From Pseudonocardia sp. DSM 110487 (GTDB taxonomy: Bacteria > Actinomycetota > Actinomycetes > Mycobacteriales > Pseudonocardiaceae), in NCBI RefSeq assembly GCF_019468565.1, contig NZ_CP080521.1, positions 9,796,001 to 9,860,000 of the forward strand: DNA of 64,000 nucleotides, written 5' to 3'. The position numbers and the translations under genes are program-made. Shown piece after piece: positions 1 through 7,974 of this stretch (the first letter of the stretch is position 1; every line of letters starts with the position of its first letter). Below the pieces are notes generated by a model, which saw only the letters and a list, made by a program, of their open reading frames with translations, did no database searches and was not told where the DNA came from.

Positions 1-691
1 CGAGCGCGGTGCCGCCGACGGCCAGCATGATCACGGCGAGGCGGCCGGCCGGCACGTCCCCGTGCACGAGCGCTGCGATGGCGGCGATCATCAGCCCGAC
101 CACCGGCACGCCGGTGCCCAGCGCCCAGAACAGCAGCGACCGCACCACGATCCCGGGCAACCCGCGCCGGGGCAGCGGGGGGTGCGTGGCCAGCACGCGC
201 GCGGCGGTGCGTCGCAGGATCCGCTCGCTGAGCAGGTATCCCAGCGCGCACGTCGTGATCCCGCCGAGCAGGATCGTGTCGCCGACCGCCACGGCGAGCC
301 GCACCGAGTAGCGCAGGTTGAGCAGCACGAACACCGGGACGGCCGCCGCCCACAGGACGCCCTGCACCGTGACGAGCCGCAGCGGTCCGTAGAGCACCAT
401 CCGGCGCTCCCGCCGCTGCTCGGCGTCCGGCTCGCCCCGGCGCAGCCGGAACCGCCTTCCGCCCCACCACAACCCCATCGGCAAGGACACCAGCAGGTAC
501 AGCCCGAAGGCGACGACGTTCTCGGTGCGGACCAGACCCGGATCCCCGAGCGGGCCCTCCGGCAGCACCCATGCCGCCAGCACGAAGACGACGACGGCCC
601 CGACGACGTTCGCCACCAAGACGACGACGGCCAGCGCGATCCGGGCGGGCCAGTCGATGACCCACCGCCGGACTCGCCTGCTGCGCGTCAT
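1..691 (-). CDS. Membrane-bound adenylate/guanylate cyclase-like protein, N-terminal part (runs off window)
   Basis: The visible 230 residues are the membrane half of a protein whose C-terminus lies beyond base 1. Reading from the ATG at 691 there are about five to six hydrophobic segments separated by arginine-rich loops. The block around RRTAARVLATHPPLPRRGLP followed by a segment with GTGVPVVGLM closely resembles the N-terminal membrane domain of mycobacterial class III cyclases of the Rv1318c-Rv1320c group, in which six membrane helices are followed by HAMP and cyclase domains. By analogy this should make cAMP in response to membrane or pH signals, but the catalytic domain cannot be seen here. 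It has no close operon partner: the next gene starts 56 bp upstream on the same strand. Another HAMP-containing sensor is possible. Confidence 0.6.
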   Translation of the reverse strand, partial: MTRSRRVRRWVIDWPARIALAVVVLVANVVGAVVVFVLAAWVLPEGPLGDPGLVRTENVVAFGLYLLVSLPMGLWWGGRRFRLRRGEPDAEQRRERRMVLYGPLRLVTVQGVLWAAAVPVFVLLNLRYSVRLAVAVGDTILLGGITTCALGYLLSERILRRTAARVLATHPPLPRRGLPGIVVRSLLFWALGTGVPVVGLMIAAIAALVHGDVPAGRLAVIMLAVGGTAL

Positions 692-747
692 GAGCAACGA
701 GTCTAGGCCGATCGGAGGAACCTCCCCGTTTCCGCCGTTCGTCGGAA

Positions 748-1569
748 TCAGGGCCGGGTGATACGTGCCTTCAGGTGGGAGGCCTTGCGGCCTCGGACCT
801 CCACCGCCCACGCGTCGCCTTCCGCTCGCGTGCGCAGTTCCACCGTGGAGGGGAGCAACAGCGGCTTGCCGAACGCCACGTCGTAGCCCATGCCCGATGG
901 CAGCCGACCCTGGAGCGCGGCGACGGCACGCGCCGCGGTCCACATGCCGTGCGCGATCGCCCGCGGGAAGCCGAACGCCTTCGCCGTCAACGGGTGCAGG
1001 TGTATGGGGTTCACGTCCCCGCTCACGCGGGCGTAGCGGCGGCCGGTGCCGGAGTCGACGCGCCAGGTGGCGACCGCTGTGGCGTCGTCGATCCCGGCCG
1101 GCTCGGCCGGGTCGGGAGCGCCATCGGGTGCGGTGGCGCCGCGGGCGAGATAGGTGCTTCGGCCCTCCCACACCACTTCGCCCGCAGCGTCGATCTCGGC
1201 GACGAGGTCCACCTGCGCACCCTTCGGGTGCGCCCGCAGCCCCTCGGCGTGCACGCGGACGGCGAGCCGCTCCGCGGCGTCGATGGCCCGGTGCGCCGTG
1301 ATCCGGTTCCGGACGTGCACGAGCCCGGGCAACGGCAACGGGAAAGACCGCCGCGCCATCAGCTCCACCTGCAGCGGGAACGCCAGCACGTGCGGGTAGG
1401 TGACCGGGAGGGCGTCGGCGACGGGGAAGCCGCACACGTGCGCGTACTCCGCGAGGTGGTCGCGATCGACGGAGACATCCCTGACGATCGCGGTGTCGGG
1501 CAGCGTGTGCCCGCGCGGACCGACCGCACCGAGCGCGGCTTTGACGTAGAGGGTGCCGAGGCCCGCCAT
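748..1569 (-). CDS. htdX: MaoC-like enoyl-CoA hydratase/dehydratase, HtdX-like
   Basis: This 273-residue protein is a double-hotdog-type MaoC hydratase that should add water to (or remove it from) 2-enoyl-CoA thioesters in fatty-acid metabolism. The C-terminal half carries the hydratase 2 signature, with the segment YARVSGDVNPIHLHPLTAK (D and H expected catalytic) followed by AIAHGMWTAAR. The N-terminal half is a degenerate hotdog. The start codon at 1569 shares one base with the fabG4 stop (TGATG), so translation is probably coupled. Order htdX-fabG4-fadA2 matches the Mycobacterium tuberculosis Rv0241c-Rv0243 neighbourhood, although there fadA2 is on the opposite strand. Substrate chain length is unknown. 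Confidence 0.88.
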   Translation of the reverse strand: MAGLGTLYVKAALGAVGPRGHTLPDTAIVRDVSVDRDHLAEYAHVCGFPVADALPVTYPHVLAFPLQVELMARRSFPLPLPGLVHVRNRITAHRAIDAAERLAVRVHAEGLRAHPKGAQVDLVAEIDAAGEVVWEGRSTYLARGATAPDGAPDPAEPAGIDDATAVATWRVDSGTGRRYARVSGDVNPIHLHPLTAKAFGFPRAIAHGMWTAARAVAALQGRLPSGMGYDVAFGKPLLLPSTVELRTRAEGDAWAVEVRGRKASHLKARITRP

Positions 1570-2906
1570 CAGGCCCCCAGCATGTTCTGGCCGTCGACCC
1601 GCACCACCTGGCCCGTGACGCCTGCCGACGCGGCCTGGCCGAGCCAGCCCACCGCCTCGGCGACGTCGACGGGCAGCCCGCCCTGACGCAGGCTGTTGAC
1701 CCGCCTGCCCGCCTCCCGGGTGGCGAGCGGCATCTTCGCCGTCATCGCGGTCTCGATGAACCCCGGCGCGATCGCGTTGATCGTGGCCCCCCGCGCGGCG
1801 AGCCGAGGGGCGAGCGCGCGGACCATCCCGATCACGCCCGCCTTGCTCGCCGCGTAGTTCGTCTGCCCGCGGTTGCCGGCGATCCCGCTCATCGAGGAGA
1901 TGCAGACGATCCGCGCACTGTCACCGAGCAGGCCGGCGTCCGCGAGCAGCGCGCCGTTGATCGCGAGCTGGGAGCGCAGGTTGACCGCGAGAACGGCGTT
2001 CCAGCGGTCGGCGTCCATGTTGGCGAGCAGCTTGTCGCGGGTGATGCCGGCGTTGTGCACCACCACGTCGACGCGGCCGTGCCGATCGCGCAGATGCGCG
2101 AGCAGCCGTTCGGGCGCGTCGGACGCGGTGATGTCGAGCTGCAACGCGGTGCCGCCGGTGCGGTTGGCGACCCGGGCCAGCGCGTCGCCCGCGGCCGGGA
2201 CGTCCACCGCCACGATCGTGGCGCCGTCGCGGTGCAGGGTGTCGGCGATGGCCTCGCCGATGCCCCTCGCGGCGCCCGTGACGACGGCGATCCGCCCGGC
2301 GAGCGGCCGCGCCGGATCTTCCGGCTCGACAGGGCCGACCGGCGCCGCGACCCGGACGACCTGCCCGGAGACGAACGCCGAGCGGGCGGACAGGAAGAAC
2401 CGCAGCGAGGAGGCGAGCGCGTCGACGCCTGCGTCGGGCGCCACGACGAGCAGGTTGGCCGTGGCCCCTGCCCGCACTTCCTTGCCCGCCGAGCGGACCA
2501 GCCCTTCGAACGCCTGTGCCACGGCCGCGGCCTCAGCGTCCTCGGCGTCGGCGGCCGGACCGAGCAGCAGCAGCCGTCCGGACGGGGCAAGCCGACGCAC
2601 CGCGGGCGTGAGGAACTGCTGGGCGGTGGCCAGGTCGTCGAGGGTGCGCACAGCCGTGGCGTCGAGGACGGCCGCGGCCACCTTGCCCTCCTCGCCCGCT
2701 TCTGCCACCCCGGCGTCGGCGAGCAGGGCGCGGACGTCGTCCGCGATCCCGCCCTTGCCCACGGCGGCGACCAGTGCGGGCCCGTCGAGCAGCGGCCGCC
2801 CTGGCTCGTAGCGGCGCAGCACCGGGATGCGCGGCACCCCGAGCCGCTGGACGAACCGGTTCTGCGACAGGTCGCGCAGTGTGTCCTTCATCGGGGTGTC
2901 CTTCAT
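1569..2906 (-). CDS. fabG4: High-molecular-weight 3-oxoacyl-(ACP/CoA) reductase FabG4
   Basis: This 445-residue reductase is about 200 residues longer than ordinary FabG. As in mycobacterial FabG4, an N-terminal flavodoxin-like, degenerate Rossmann domain (including LGVPRIPVLRRYEPG near residue 20) precedes a full short-chain dehydrogenase domain. The second domain has the cofactor motif TGAARGIG, the active-site motif TNYAASKAG (Tyr and Lys) and the strongly FabG4-like tail FIETAMTAKMPLATREAGRR. It should reduce 3-oxoacyl-CoA with NAD(H) or the reverse reaction in beta-oxidation. Start 2906 overlaps the fadA2 stop by one base (TGATG); a second in-frame ATG lies at 2891. Longer upstream readings in this frame overlap fadA2 and are not used. 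Confidence 0.92.
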   Translation of the reverse strand: MKDTPMKDTLRDLSQNRFVQRLGVPRIPVLRRYEPGRPLLDGPALVAAVGKGGIADDVRALLADAGVAEAGEEGKVAAAVLDATAVRTLDDLATAQQFLTPAVRRLAPSGRLLLLGPAADAEDAEAAAVAQAFEGLVRSAGKEVRAGATANLLVVAPDAGVDALASSLRFFLSARSAFVSGQVVRVAAPVGPVEPEDPARPLAGRIAVVTGAARGIGEAIADTLHRDGATIVAVDVPAAGDALARVANRTGGTALQLDITASDAPERLLAHLRDRHGRVDVVVHNAGITRDKLLANMDADRWNAVLAVNLRSQLAINGALLADAGLLGDSARIVCISSMSGIAGNRGQTNYAASKAGVIGMVRALAPRLAARGATINAIAPGFIETAMTAKMPLATREAGRRVNSLRQGGLPVDVAEAVGWLGQAASAGVTGQVVRVDGQNMLGA

Positions 2907-4192
2907 CAGGCCGCCTCCAGGATCGCGACGACGCCCTGCCCGCCCGCCGCGCAGATGCTGATCAGCCCGCGGGCCGGGGCGCCCTTCTCCTGCAGCAGCT
3001 TTGCCAGGGTCGCGACGATCCGCCCACCGGTTGCCGCGAACGGGTGGCCGGTGGCGAGCGACGAGCCCGCGACGTTGAGCTTCGACCGGTCGATCGACCC
3101 GAGCGGGGCGTCGAGGCCGAGCCGCTCCTTCGCGAACGCCGGGTCCTCCCAAGCCTTGAGGGTGGCGAGCACGGTGGACGCGAACGCCTCGTGGATCTCG
3201 TAGAAGTCGAAGTCCTGCAGCGTGAGGCCGTTGCGCTCGAGCAGTCGAGGCACCGCGTACACGGGCGCGGTGAGCAACCCGTCCTGACCGTGCACGAAGT
3301 CGACGGCGGCGGTCTCGGCGTCGACGACGTGCGCGAGCACCGGCAGACGGTGCTCGGCGGCCCACTCGTCGGAACCGAGCAGCACCGCGGATGCGCCGTC
3401 GGTGAGCGGGGTGGAGTTGCCGGCCGTCATCGTCGCGGCGTCCCCGCGACCGAACACCGGCTTCAGCTTCACGAGCTTCTCCACAGAGGTGTCGGCGCGC
3501 AGGTTCTGGTCGCGGGTGAGGCCGAGGTAGGGCGTGACCAGGTCGTCGAAGAAGCCGCGGTCGTAGGCCGCGGCGAGGTTGCGGTGGCTCGCGACGGCGA
3601 GCTCGTCCTGCTCCTCGCGGCCGACCTGCCATTCCTGGGCGGTGATCGCCGCGTGCTCGCCCATCGAGAGCCCGGTGCGTGGCTCGGCGTTGCGCGGGAT
3701 GTCCGGCACGATCTGGCCGGGGCGCAGCCCGCGCAGCGCGGCGATGCGCGCCCCGAGGGTCTTCGCGGCGTTCAGCGCCATGAGCACGCGGCGCAGATCG
3801 TCGTTCAGGGCGATCGGCGCGTCGCTCGCCGTGTCGACGCCGGCGGCGATCCCGCTGTCGACCTGCCCGAGGGCGATCTTGTTGGCGACGAGGACGACGG
3901 TCTCCAGCCCGGTGCCGCAGGCCTGCTGCACGTCGTAGGCGGGCGTGTACGGCGAGAGCGTGCTGCCGAGCACGGCCTCACGGGTGAGGTCGCGGTCGCG
4001 GCTGTGCTTGAGCACCGCGCCCCCTGCCACCTCGCCGAGCCGCTGCCCGGCAAGGCCGAAGCGCGCCGCGAGGCCGTCGAGCGTCGCGGTGAGCATGTCG
4101 AGGTTGGACGCGCGGACGTACGCGCCGTTCGCGCGGGCGAACGGGATGCGGTTGCCGCCGATCACGGCGGCCTTCCTCCGGGTCTCCGGCAT
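2906..4192 (-). CDS. fadA2: Acetyl-CoA acyltransferase (thiolase) FadA2
   Basis: This 428-residue thiolase should cleave 3-oxoacyl-CoA with CoA in the last step of beta-oxidation. Thiolase landmarks are in order: the nucleophilic cysteine in QQACGTGLET (about residue 91), the SMGEHAAITA loop, the histidine in GHPFAATGGRIV (about 382) and the second cysteine in CAAGGQG (about 416). Sequence resemblance to mycobacterial FadA2 is strong throughout, including GGAVLKHSRD and DFDFYEIHEAFAS. It is the first gene of a three-gene minus-strand operon and starts 47 bp from a divergent TetR gene, which probably controls it through the inverted repeat at 4218-4232. Confidence 0.94.
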   Translation of the reverse strand: MPETRRKAAVIGGNRIPFARANGAYVRASNLDMLTATLDGLAARFGLAGQRLGEVAGGAVLKHSRDRDLTREAVLGSTLSPYTPAYDVQQACGTGLETVVLVANKIALGQVDSGIAAGVDTASDAPIALNDDLRRVLMALNAAKTLGARIAALRGLRPGQIVPDIPRNAEPRTGLSMGEHAAITAQEWQVGREEQDELAVASHRNLAAAYDRGFFDDLVTPYLGLTRDQNLRADTSVEKLVKLKPVFGRGDAATMTAGNSTPLTDGASAVLLGSDEWAAEHRLPVLAHVVDAETAAVDFVHGQDGLLTAPVYAVPRLLERNGLTLQDFDFYEIHEAFASTVLATLKAWEDPAFAKERLGLDAPLGSIDRSKLNVAGSSLATGHPFAATGGRIVATLAKLLQEKGAPARGLISICAAGGQGVVAILEAA

Positions 4193-4217
4193 GTCGGTCT
4201 CCTACCCACGAGTAGCC

Positions 4218-4232
4218 GGTACCTAAAGTACC
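4218..4232. promoter_or_regulatory. Candidate TetR operator in the divergent fadA2/tetR promoter
   Basis: GGTAC-CTAAA-GTACC is a perfect 5-bp-arm inverted repeat in the 47-bp space between the two divergent starts. The motif CCGGTAC occurs at 4216-4222 and again at 4232-4238, a 16-bp periodic direct repeat that ends at the tetR start codon. The position suits autoregulation and repression of both operons. Binding is inferred from placement only. Confidence 0.5.
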
Positions 4233-4239
4233 CGGTACT

Positions 4240-4878
4240 GTGAGTTTCGTGCAGTCGGTACGGGATCGGCGGGCCAGCCGGTGGGACGACCACCGGCGCA
4301 CTCGGCGTGCCGAGCTCACCGATGCCGCCATCGCCGCCATCCGCGCCCACGGCGCAGGCGCCGGGATGGACGACGTGGCCGCCGCGGCCCGCACGAGCAA
4401 GACCGCCGTCTACCGGCACTTCGCCGATCGCAACCAGCTCTACGTCGCGGTCTGCGAACGGGTGGCCGAGGTGCTGCTCGGACAGGTGCGCGCGGCGATG
4501 GACGGCGCAGCCGGCCCCCGCGCGAAGACCGCGGCCGCCATCGCGGCATACCTACGCCTGATCGAGCACGACCCGCAGGTGTACCGGTTCGTGATGCACC
4601 GGCCGCTTGCCGACGCCGACCTGGTCGCCGACCTGGTCTCGCTGATCGGCGACCAGGTCGCGGAGGTCATCGCCGAACAGCTCACCGACGCGGGCTCCGA
4701 TCCCGGCCCCGCCGTGCCGTGGGGCCACGGAGTGGTGGGGATGGTCCGTTCGGCGGCGGACAACTGGATCGCCCGTCCGGCGGGTATGACCAGGGACCAG
4801 CTGGCCGATCACCTCACCGCCCTCGCGTGGGCGGGGCTGTCCGGGGTGGTCGCCCGCACCGAGGAGGAGACGTCATGA
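4240..4878 (+). CDS. TetR-family transcriptional regulator of the fad locus
   Basis: This 212-residue protein has an N-terminal TetR helix-turn-helix at about residues 22-66 (including GMDDVAAAARTSKTAVYRHFADRNQLY) and an all-helical C-terminal ligand domain, the usual size for the family. The GTG at 4240 is used because it lies just after the divergent operator; a later GTG (4249, residue 4) is possible. Its stop overlaps the next start (ATGA at 4875-4878), so it is co-translated with the acyl-CoA oxidase-like gene. Context suggests a repressor of fatty-acid degradation responding to an acyl-CoA. Confidence 0.88.
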   Translation: MSFVQSVRDRRASRWDDHRRTRRAELTDAAIAAIRAHGAGAGMDDVAAAARTSKTAVYRHFADRNQLYVAVCERVAEVLLGQVRAAMDGAAGPRAKTAAAIAAYLRLIEHDPQVYRFVMHRPLADADLVADLVSLIGDQVAEVIAEQLTDAGSDPGPAVPWGHGVVGMVRSAADNWIARPAGMTRDQLADHLTALAWAGLSGVVARTEEETS

Positions 4879-6818
4879 CGGTCGACCGGCACGCCCTGCA
4901 GGGCGTCCTCGACGGGAGGTGGGCGCGGGTCCGCGACGAGATCCGCGCCCAGATGGACGAGCTCGCGTTCAACCCCGACCCGAACCTCTCCACCGAGGAG
5001 TACCGCGCCCTCACCACCGAGAACCTGCGCCACCTCGCGAGCACGGGACGGCCCCGGCAGGGGTTCGACCCGGTGTACGGCGGCGAGGGCGACGTCGGCG
5101 GCGTGGTCACCGCGTTCGCGATGCTCGGCTACGGCGACCTGTCATTGCTGGTCAAGGCCGGTGTGCAGTGGGGATTGTTCGGCGGCGCGGTGCAGGTGCT
5201 CGGCACTTCGCGTCACCACGACGAGTACCTGCGGCAGATCATGGACGGCGAGCTCCTCGGCTGCTTCGCGATGACCGAGACCGGCCACGGCTCCGACGTC
5301 CAGCACCTGCGCACCACGGCCACCTACGACCCGGCCACCCAGGAGTTCGAGATCCACACGCCGGACGTGGACGCCCGCAAGGACTACATCGGCAACGCCG
5401 CCCGGGATGGCCGGATGGCCGTGGTCTTCGCACAGCTGATCACGCAGGGGCAGCCGCAGGGCGTGCACGCGCTGCTCGTGCCGATCCGGGACGAGTCCGG
5501 CGCCCCGATGCCCGGCGTCACCATCGGCGACTGCGGCCGGAAGGCGGGCCTCAACGGCGTCGACAACGGCCGGCTGATGTTCGACCACGTGCGCGTGCCG
5601 CGCGAGGCGCTGCTCAACCGGTTCGGCGACGTGGCCGAGGACGGCACGTACAACAGCTCGATCGCGAACGAGACCCGCCGGTTCTTCACGATGCTCGGCA
5701 CGCTCGTCCGCGGCCGGATCAGCGTGGCGGGCGGTGCGGGCACCGCCACGCAGAAGGCGCTCGCGCTGGCGATCCGCTACGGCGCCGTCCGGCGGCAGTT
5801 CGCCGACCCCTCCACCGGCGAGGAGGTCGTGGTCCTCGACTACCTCGTGCACCAGCGCAAGCTCCTGCCCGCGCTCGCCACCACCTACGCGCTGAACTTC
5901 GCGCAGAGCGACCTGGTGTCGGACATGCACGACCTCCAGGCCCCGGGCGCCGAGGGCGACGAGTGGCGCCAGCGCGACCTGGAGACCCGCGCCGCGGGCA
6001 TCAAGGCCGTGGCCACATGGCACGCCACGGCCACCATCCAGACCTGCCGGGAGGCGTGCGGCGGTGCCGGCTACCTCGCCGCCAACCTGCTGCCGACGCT
6101 CAAGGCCGACACCGACGTGTTCACCACGTTCGAGGGCGACAACACCGTGCTGTTGCAGCTCGTCGCCAAGACGCTGCTGTCCGACTACGGCCGCCGCGTC
6201 GCCCGGCTCGACATGGCGGGCAAGGCCCGGTTCGCGGCCGACCTCGTGGCAGGCTCCGTGGCCGAGCGCACCGGCCTGCGCGCGATCCTGCGCCGCGGCG
6301 ACATTCGGGACCGCGCGTACCAGCGGTGGCTGCTCGTCGAACGCGAGCAGCACCTGCTCACGAACGCGGCGCAGCGGATGCGCAAGGCACTCGCGCCGGG
6401 CGCCGACCAGTTCGGGATCTTCAACGGCGCCCAGGACCACCTGCTCGTCGCCGCCCGCGCCCACGTCGACCGGATCCTGTTCGACTCGTTCGCCGCCGCC
6501 GTCGACCGGACAGGCGACGCGGGCGTGCGCAACCTTCTCGGCGACGTACTGCGGCTCTACGCGCTGACGGTGATCGAGAACGACCGAGCGTTCTTCATCG
6601 AGCACTCCTACCTGACGTCGGGCCGCGCCAAGGCCGTGACGCAGGCCGTCAACGCGCTCTGCGGGCGGCTGCGCCCGCACGCCCGCACCCTCGTCGACAG
6701 CTTCGGCATCCCGGAGCGGTGGCTGGACTGCCCGCTGCTGGACGGCGAGCGCGAGACCGGGCCCGCCGCACCTGCCCCTTCGCGGGACGAGCCGAGTGAC
6801 CTGGCCTCAGTGGGTTAG
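4875..6818 (+). CDS. Acyl-CoA dehydrogenase/oxidase family flavoprotein (ACOX-like)
   Basis: This 647-residue protein is nearer acyl-CoA oxidase than ordinary acyl-CoA dehydrogenase (about 380-400 residues). It has the FAD-binding middle segment GCFAMTETGHGSDV (about residues 131-144), the GLNGVDNGRLMFDHVRVPRE region, and a C-terminal ACOX-like stretch with CGGAGYLAANLLPTLKADTD and TTFEGDNTVLLQ. It should introduce the trans-2 double bond into acyl-CoA, feeding htdX, fabG4 and fadA2 opposite. The ATG at 4875 overlaps the tetR stop by four bases (ATGA); in-frame sequence further upstream overlaps tetR and is not coding. Whether oxygen or ETF is the electron acceptor cannot be read from the sequence. 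Confidence 0.88.
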   Translation: MTVDRHALQGVLDGRWARVRDEIRAQMDELAFNPDPNLSTEEYRALTTENLRHLASTGRPRQGFDPVYGGEGDVGGVVTAFAMLGYGDLSLLVKAGVQWGLFGGAVQVLGTSRHHDEYLRQIMDGELLGCFAMTETGHGSDVQHLRTTATYDPATQEFEIHTPDVDARKDYIGNAARDGRMAVVFAQLITQGQPQGVHALLVPIRDESGAPMPGVTIGDCGRKAGLNGVDNGRLMFDHVRVPREALLNRFGDVAEDGTYNSSIANETRRFFTMLGTLVRGRISVAGGAGTATQKALALAIRYGAVRRQFADPSTGEEVVVLDYLVHQRKLLPALATTYALNFAQSDLVSDMHDLQAPGAEGDEWRQRDLETRAAGIKAVATWHATATIQTCREACGGAGYLAANLLPTLKADTDVFTTFEGDNTVLLQLVAKTLLSDYGRRVARLDMAGKARFAADLVAGSVAERTGLRAILRRGDIRDRAYQRWLLVEREQHLLTNAAQRMRKALAPGADQFGIFNGAQDHLLVAARAHVDRILFDSFAAAVDRTGDAGVRNLLGDVLRLYALTVIENDRAFFIEHSYLTSGRAKAVTQAVNALCGRLRPHARTLVDSFGIPERWLDCPLLDGERETGPAAPAPSRDEPSDLASVG

Positions 6819-6858
6819 GAGCGTCTGAACGACTCCGGCCGTAGCGACGCACGGACAA

Positions 6859-6904
6859 GTTCTCGACGATACGAGCCAGAGCATATCGTCGGCATATCGA
6901 GAAC
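6859..6904. promoter_or_regulatory. Structured control region upstream of vanH
   Basis: The 127 bp between the previous stop and vanH contain two nested perfect 8-bp inverted repeats: GTTCTCGA (6859-6866) with TCGAGAAC (6897-6904), and CGACGATA (6864-6871) with TATCGTCG (6884-6891). There is also an 11-bp-spaced direct repeat CATATCG at 6882 and 6893. Direct repeats with one helical turn of spacing are typical of OmpR/PhoB-type response regulators such as VanR, so this is a candidate VanR box. No vanRS genes are in the window. Confidence 0.45.
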
Positions 6905-6945
6905 CGCATACGTGGCGGCAACACCACACCGCCTTGACTGCAGGC

Positions 6946-7974
6946 ATGACCTACCGCGGACCGGCGCGAACAGCGGCCCGACCTCTGGCGTCCTCGTCCT
7001 CGTCGGCCATCTCGACGGGAATTACGATCTATGGATGCGAGTGGGATGAAGCCGCCTTGTTCCGAGAGCTGGCGCCCCGCTTCCGCATAACGCCGACCAT
7101 CACCGCGGCAGCGGTATCCGAAGCCAATATTGACCTCGCATTCGGAAACCGGTGCATCAGCGTCGGCCATAAATCTCAAATCGCCAATCACACCCTTCTT
7201 GCACTGAGTCAGATCGGCGTCACGTACATCTCCACGAGAAGCGTCGGATACGATCACGTCGATGTGGGGTACGCAGCGCGCATCGGCATTTCCGTCGAAA
7301 ACGTCGCCTACTCTCCCGACAGCGTCGCCGACTACACGCTGATGCTGATGCTGATGGCGGTGCGAAATGCCAAGTCCACCATCCGCAGCGCGGATGTTCA
7401 TGATTACAGATTGACCGACGCACGCGGGAAGGAACTACGCGATCTGACGATCGGGGTAATCGGAACAGGACGTATCGGGACAGCGGTCATGGACCGACTG
7501 AGGGGATTCGGCTGCCGAGTACTGGCCTACGACAACCGCCCCCATGCGGCCGCCGACTACGTTCCCCTCGATGAGCTGATACGGCTGAGCGACATCGTAA
7601 CGCTCCACACACCGCTCACCGCCGATACGCACCACCTCCTCGATCGCCGCCGTATCGAGGAGATGAAGCGCGGCGCGTTCGTCATCAATACCGGACGCGG
7701 TTCTCTGCTCGATACCGAGGCGCTTGTTGCGGCATTGCAGAGCGGCCGGCTGGGCGGTGCGGCACTGGACGTCCTCGAAGGCGAGGAAGGAATATTCTAC
7801 GCCGACCGCAGAAACAATCCGGTTGAGAACGAAGCGTTGCTGCGGCTACAAGAGCTGCCGAACGTGCTCATCAGCCCGCATACGGCCTACTACACAGACC
7901 ATGCCCTGAGCGACACCGTGGAAAACTCCATCACGAACTGTCTGAAATTCGAAAGCGGGAACCACCATGGGTAG
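6946..7974 (+). CDS. vanH: D-lactate dehydrogenase VanH
   Basis: This 342-residue D-2-hydroxyacid dehydrogenase should reduce pyruvate to D-lactate with NAD(P)H for D-Ala-D-Lac peptidoglycan precursors. It matches VanH proteins along its length: ITIYGCEWDE near the start, CISVGHKSQI, NVAYSPDSVADYTLMLMLM, the Rossmann motif GVIGTGRIGTAV, INTGRGSLLDT (catalytic Arg), ALDVLEGEEGIFY and SPHTAYYTDHALSDTVE (catalytic His). The ATG at 6946 is chosen; a TTG at 6934 is in frame. The first 30 residues are a low-complexity extension absent from enterococcal VanH. It overlaps vanA by 8 bp. Base composition is visibly less GC-rich than the flanks, with many codons ending in A or T, which suggests acquisition by transfer. 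Confidence 0.95.
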   Translation: MTYRGPARTAARPLASSSSSAISTGITIYGCEWDEAALFRELAPRFRITPTITAAAVSEANIDLAFGNRCISVGHKSQIANHTLLALSQIGVTYISTRSVGYDHVDVGYAARIGISVENVAYSPDSVADYTLMLMLMAVRNAKSTIRSADVHDYRLTDARGKELRDLTIGVIGTGRIGTAVMDRLRGFGCRVLAYDNRPHAAADYVPLDELIRLSDIVTLHTPLTADTHHLLDRRRIEEMKRGAFVINTGRGSLLDTEALVAALQSGRLGGAALDVLEGEEGIFYADRRNNPVENEALLRLQELPNVLISPHTAYYTDHALSDTVENSITNCLKFESGNHHG

